From: an uncultured Sulfitobacter sp.
GTDB taxonomy: Bacteria > Pseudomonadota > Alphaproteobacteria > Rhodobacterales > Rhodobacteraceae
Direction of reading: 5' to 3'
NCBI GenBank assembly: GCA_937923365.1
Contig: CALAIJ010000035.1
Span: 1 to 5,786 of the forward strand
DNA: 5,786 bases
In this document: positions 4,857 to 5,786 of the stretch, one piece after another
Layout of the letters: every line of letters starts with the position of its first letter
Numbering within the stretch: position 1 is the stretch's first letter
The notes under the pieces: model-generated
Told to the model about the DNA's origin: nothing
Databases searched by the model: none
What the model saw: only the letters and a program-made list of their open reading frames with translations
Position numbers and translations under genes: made by a program

Positions 4857-5786
4857 TCAGCGGCCGGTCTTTTTGTGGATTTTCACGGCGACTTCGGCCT
4901 CCAGCGAATTTGCAAGCGAGTTCAGGCGCGCCTCGGCCACTTCGCCAAACAGCGGGATCATGCCTGGCGTTAGCCACAGCTCAAGACGTTTTTTCTTGGG
5001 AAACCAACGCAGTTCGCCGGTTTCTTCATGCTCGCCCATCCACAGCATCGCGCCAAAGCGCAGGGCTTTGCCAAGGGTTTCCGCATCCTTGCGGGTGCCT
5101 TCGTCCACCATCTCGTAGAGGTCCTCAAAGCGCGTATTCTCGCGTTTGTTGGAGTACCGGTGTAACAGGGCCAGCCCGAGGAAAATCCGTTCGGAATGTT
5201 TGAGCCCGCCCAGATTGGCGCGGGTGGCGTTGTCAAAACAGACTTCGGCGCGATAGTCGGGGTGCGCACGCCAGCTGACGTCGTGCAGCAGGCAGGCAGC
5301 CTTGACCAGACGTTTGCGCGGGCCGGGGCTGGATTTGTACAAAGGGGCGATGAACGCGTTCAGCCGCTTGCCGAACCCCGGCATCCGCGCGTCCTTGTTT
5401 TCGGCAAAGCGGCAGGCTTCGATCAGGGGATCGCGGTCGCGCAGGCGTTGCGGCATCTGCTCGTACAGCATGCCTTCGCGGATGCCATAGCTGGAGATGG
5501 CGATATCCTTGGGCTTGAAGGTCTTGACCAGACGGCTCAACACCTCTGCCGCGTAGGGCACCAGCGACATGCGCGACGATGACACGCCTGCAAGCTGGCG
5601 CAACTCCTCGTTGTCGTGGGCCTTGATGTATTTCACCGTCTCTGAAACCGACGCGCGGGTCATGCGGTATTCATGCAGCACGTGCAGGGGATAGCCACGC
5701 CGCAACATGTCGATACGCGCAATTGCCCGCCAGGAGCCCCCCACCAGAAACAGACGGTCGCGCTGGGCGCCCATGCGGCCCGCCAG
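4857..5786 (-). CDS. Ppx/GppA-family phosphatase, C-terminal part (5' end cut by window)
   Basis: The reading frame stays open to the right edge (LAGR precedes the M encoded at 5772-5774), so that Met is internal. The 309 residues present are the C-terminal part of a protein that is probably around 500 aa. The family removes terminal phosphate from polyphosphate or converts pppGpp to ppGpp, in the cytoplasm. Visible signatures are the glycine-rich nucleotide-fold strand LVGGSWRAIARIDM (fragment residues 14-27) and the GppA/Ppx motif SSYGIREGML (98-107). An HD-type helical domain follows, with CLLHDVSWRAHPDYRAE (165-181), as in exopolyphosphatases of this family. The catalytic N-terminal actin-like lobe lies outside the window, so Ppx and GppA activity cannot be told apart and activity cannot be judged. 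The TGA is at 4857-4859. The gene converges on the secreted-protein gene and belongs to a different transcript. Confidence 0.92.
   Translation of the reverse strand: MAGRMGAQRDRLFLVGGSWRAIARIDMLRRGYPLHVLHEYRMTRASVSETVKYIKAHDNEELRQLAGVSSSRMSLVPYAAEVLSRLVKTFKPKDIAISSYGIREGMLYEQMPQRLRDRDPLIEACRFAENKDARMPGFGKRLNAFIAPLYKSSPGPRKRLVKAACLLHDVSWRAHPDYRAEVCFDNATRANLGGLKHSERIFLGLALLHRYSNKRENTRFEDLYEMVDEGTRKDAETLGKALRFGAMLWMGEHEETGELRWFPKKKRLELWLTPGMIPLFGEVAEARLNSLANSLEAEVAVKIHKKTGR

Noticed and set aside
1..5786. CRISPR array, tRNA/rRNA, insertion sequence, toxin-antitoxin or phage-defence module
   Set aside because: No spaced direct repeats, T-arm sequence, transposase or terminal inverted repeats, and no defence-type domains were seen. 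The EEP hydrolase alone is not evidence of a defence system.

Overview
The window looks like chromosomal DNA of a GC-rich alphaproteobacterium, most likely of the Rhodobacterales/Roseobacter group. This rests on the protein families, the codon use, and intergenic elements that resemble what I remember from that group. No search was run. There are seven protein-coding genes, two of them cut by the window edges. I see no RNA gene, CRISPR array, transposon, prophage or integration scar.

Layout: (1) 1-1188 (+), the C-terminal half of an adenosylcobalamin-dependent methylmalonyl-CoA mutase, which makes succinyl-CoA from methylmalonyl-CoA. (2) 1189-1534, a non-coding gap with a strong 10-bp hairpin, a hairpin-plus-GCCAGAAAAAG element, and a perfect 6-2-6 palindrome just before the next gene. 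(3) 1535-4363 (+), a tight four-gene run with overlaps or short gaps: a glyoxalase-like/VOC protein, a phosphinothricin-acetyltransferase-like GNAT enzyme, a soluble TerB-plus-J-domain co-chaperone, and an endonuclease/exonuclease/phosphatase (EEP) family hydrolase. (4) 4400-4768 (+), a small secreted protein of unknown function with 11-residue helical repeats. It has its own promoter-like sequence, placed so that its mRNA may be leaderless. (5) 4769-4856, a convergent spacer with two hairpins and a second copy of the GCCAGAAAAAG element. (6) 4857-5786 (-), the C-terminal part of a Ppx/GppA-family phosphatase running off the right edge.

The mutase is central carbon metabolism (propionate/ethylmalonyl-CoA route) and ends before the hairpin, so it is probably a separate unit. 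The VOC and GNAT genes are translationally coupled and both come from families rich in small-molecule detoxification enzymes. The co-chaperone and the EEP hydrolase are coupled by a TGATG junction. No known pathway links all four. I found no convincing new multi-gene system. The points most worth a second look are the repeated hairpin element, the possible leaderless promoter, the operator-like palindrome, the helical-repeat secreted protein, and the co-chaperone/hydrolase coupling.
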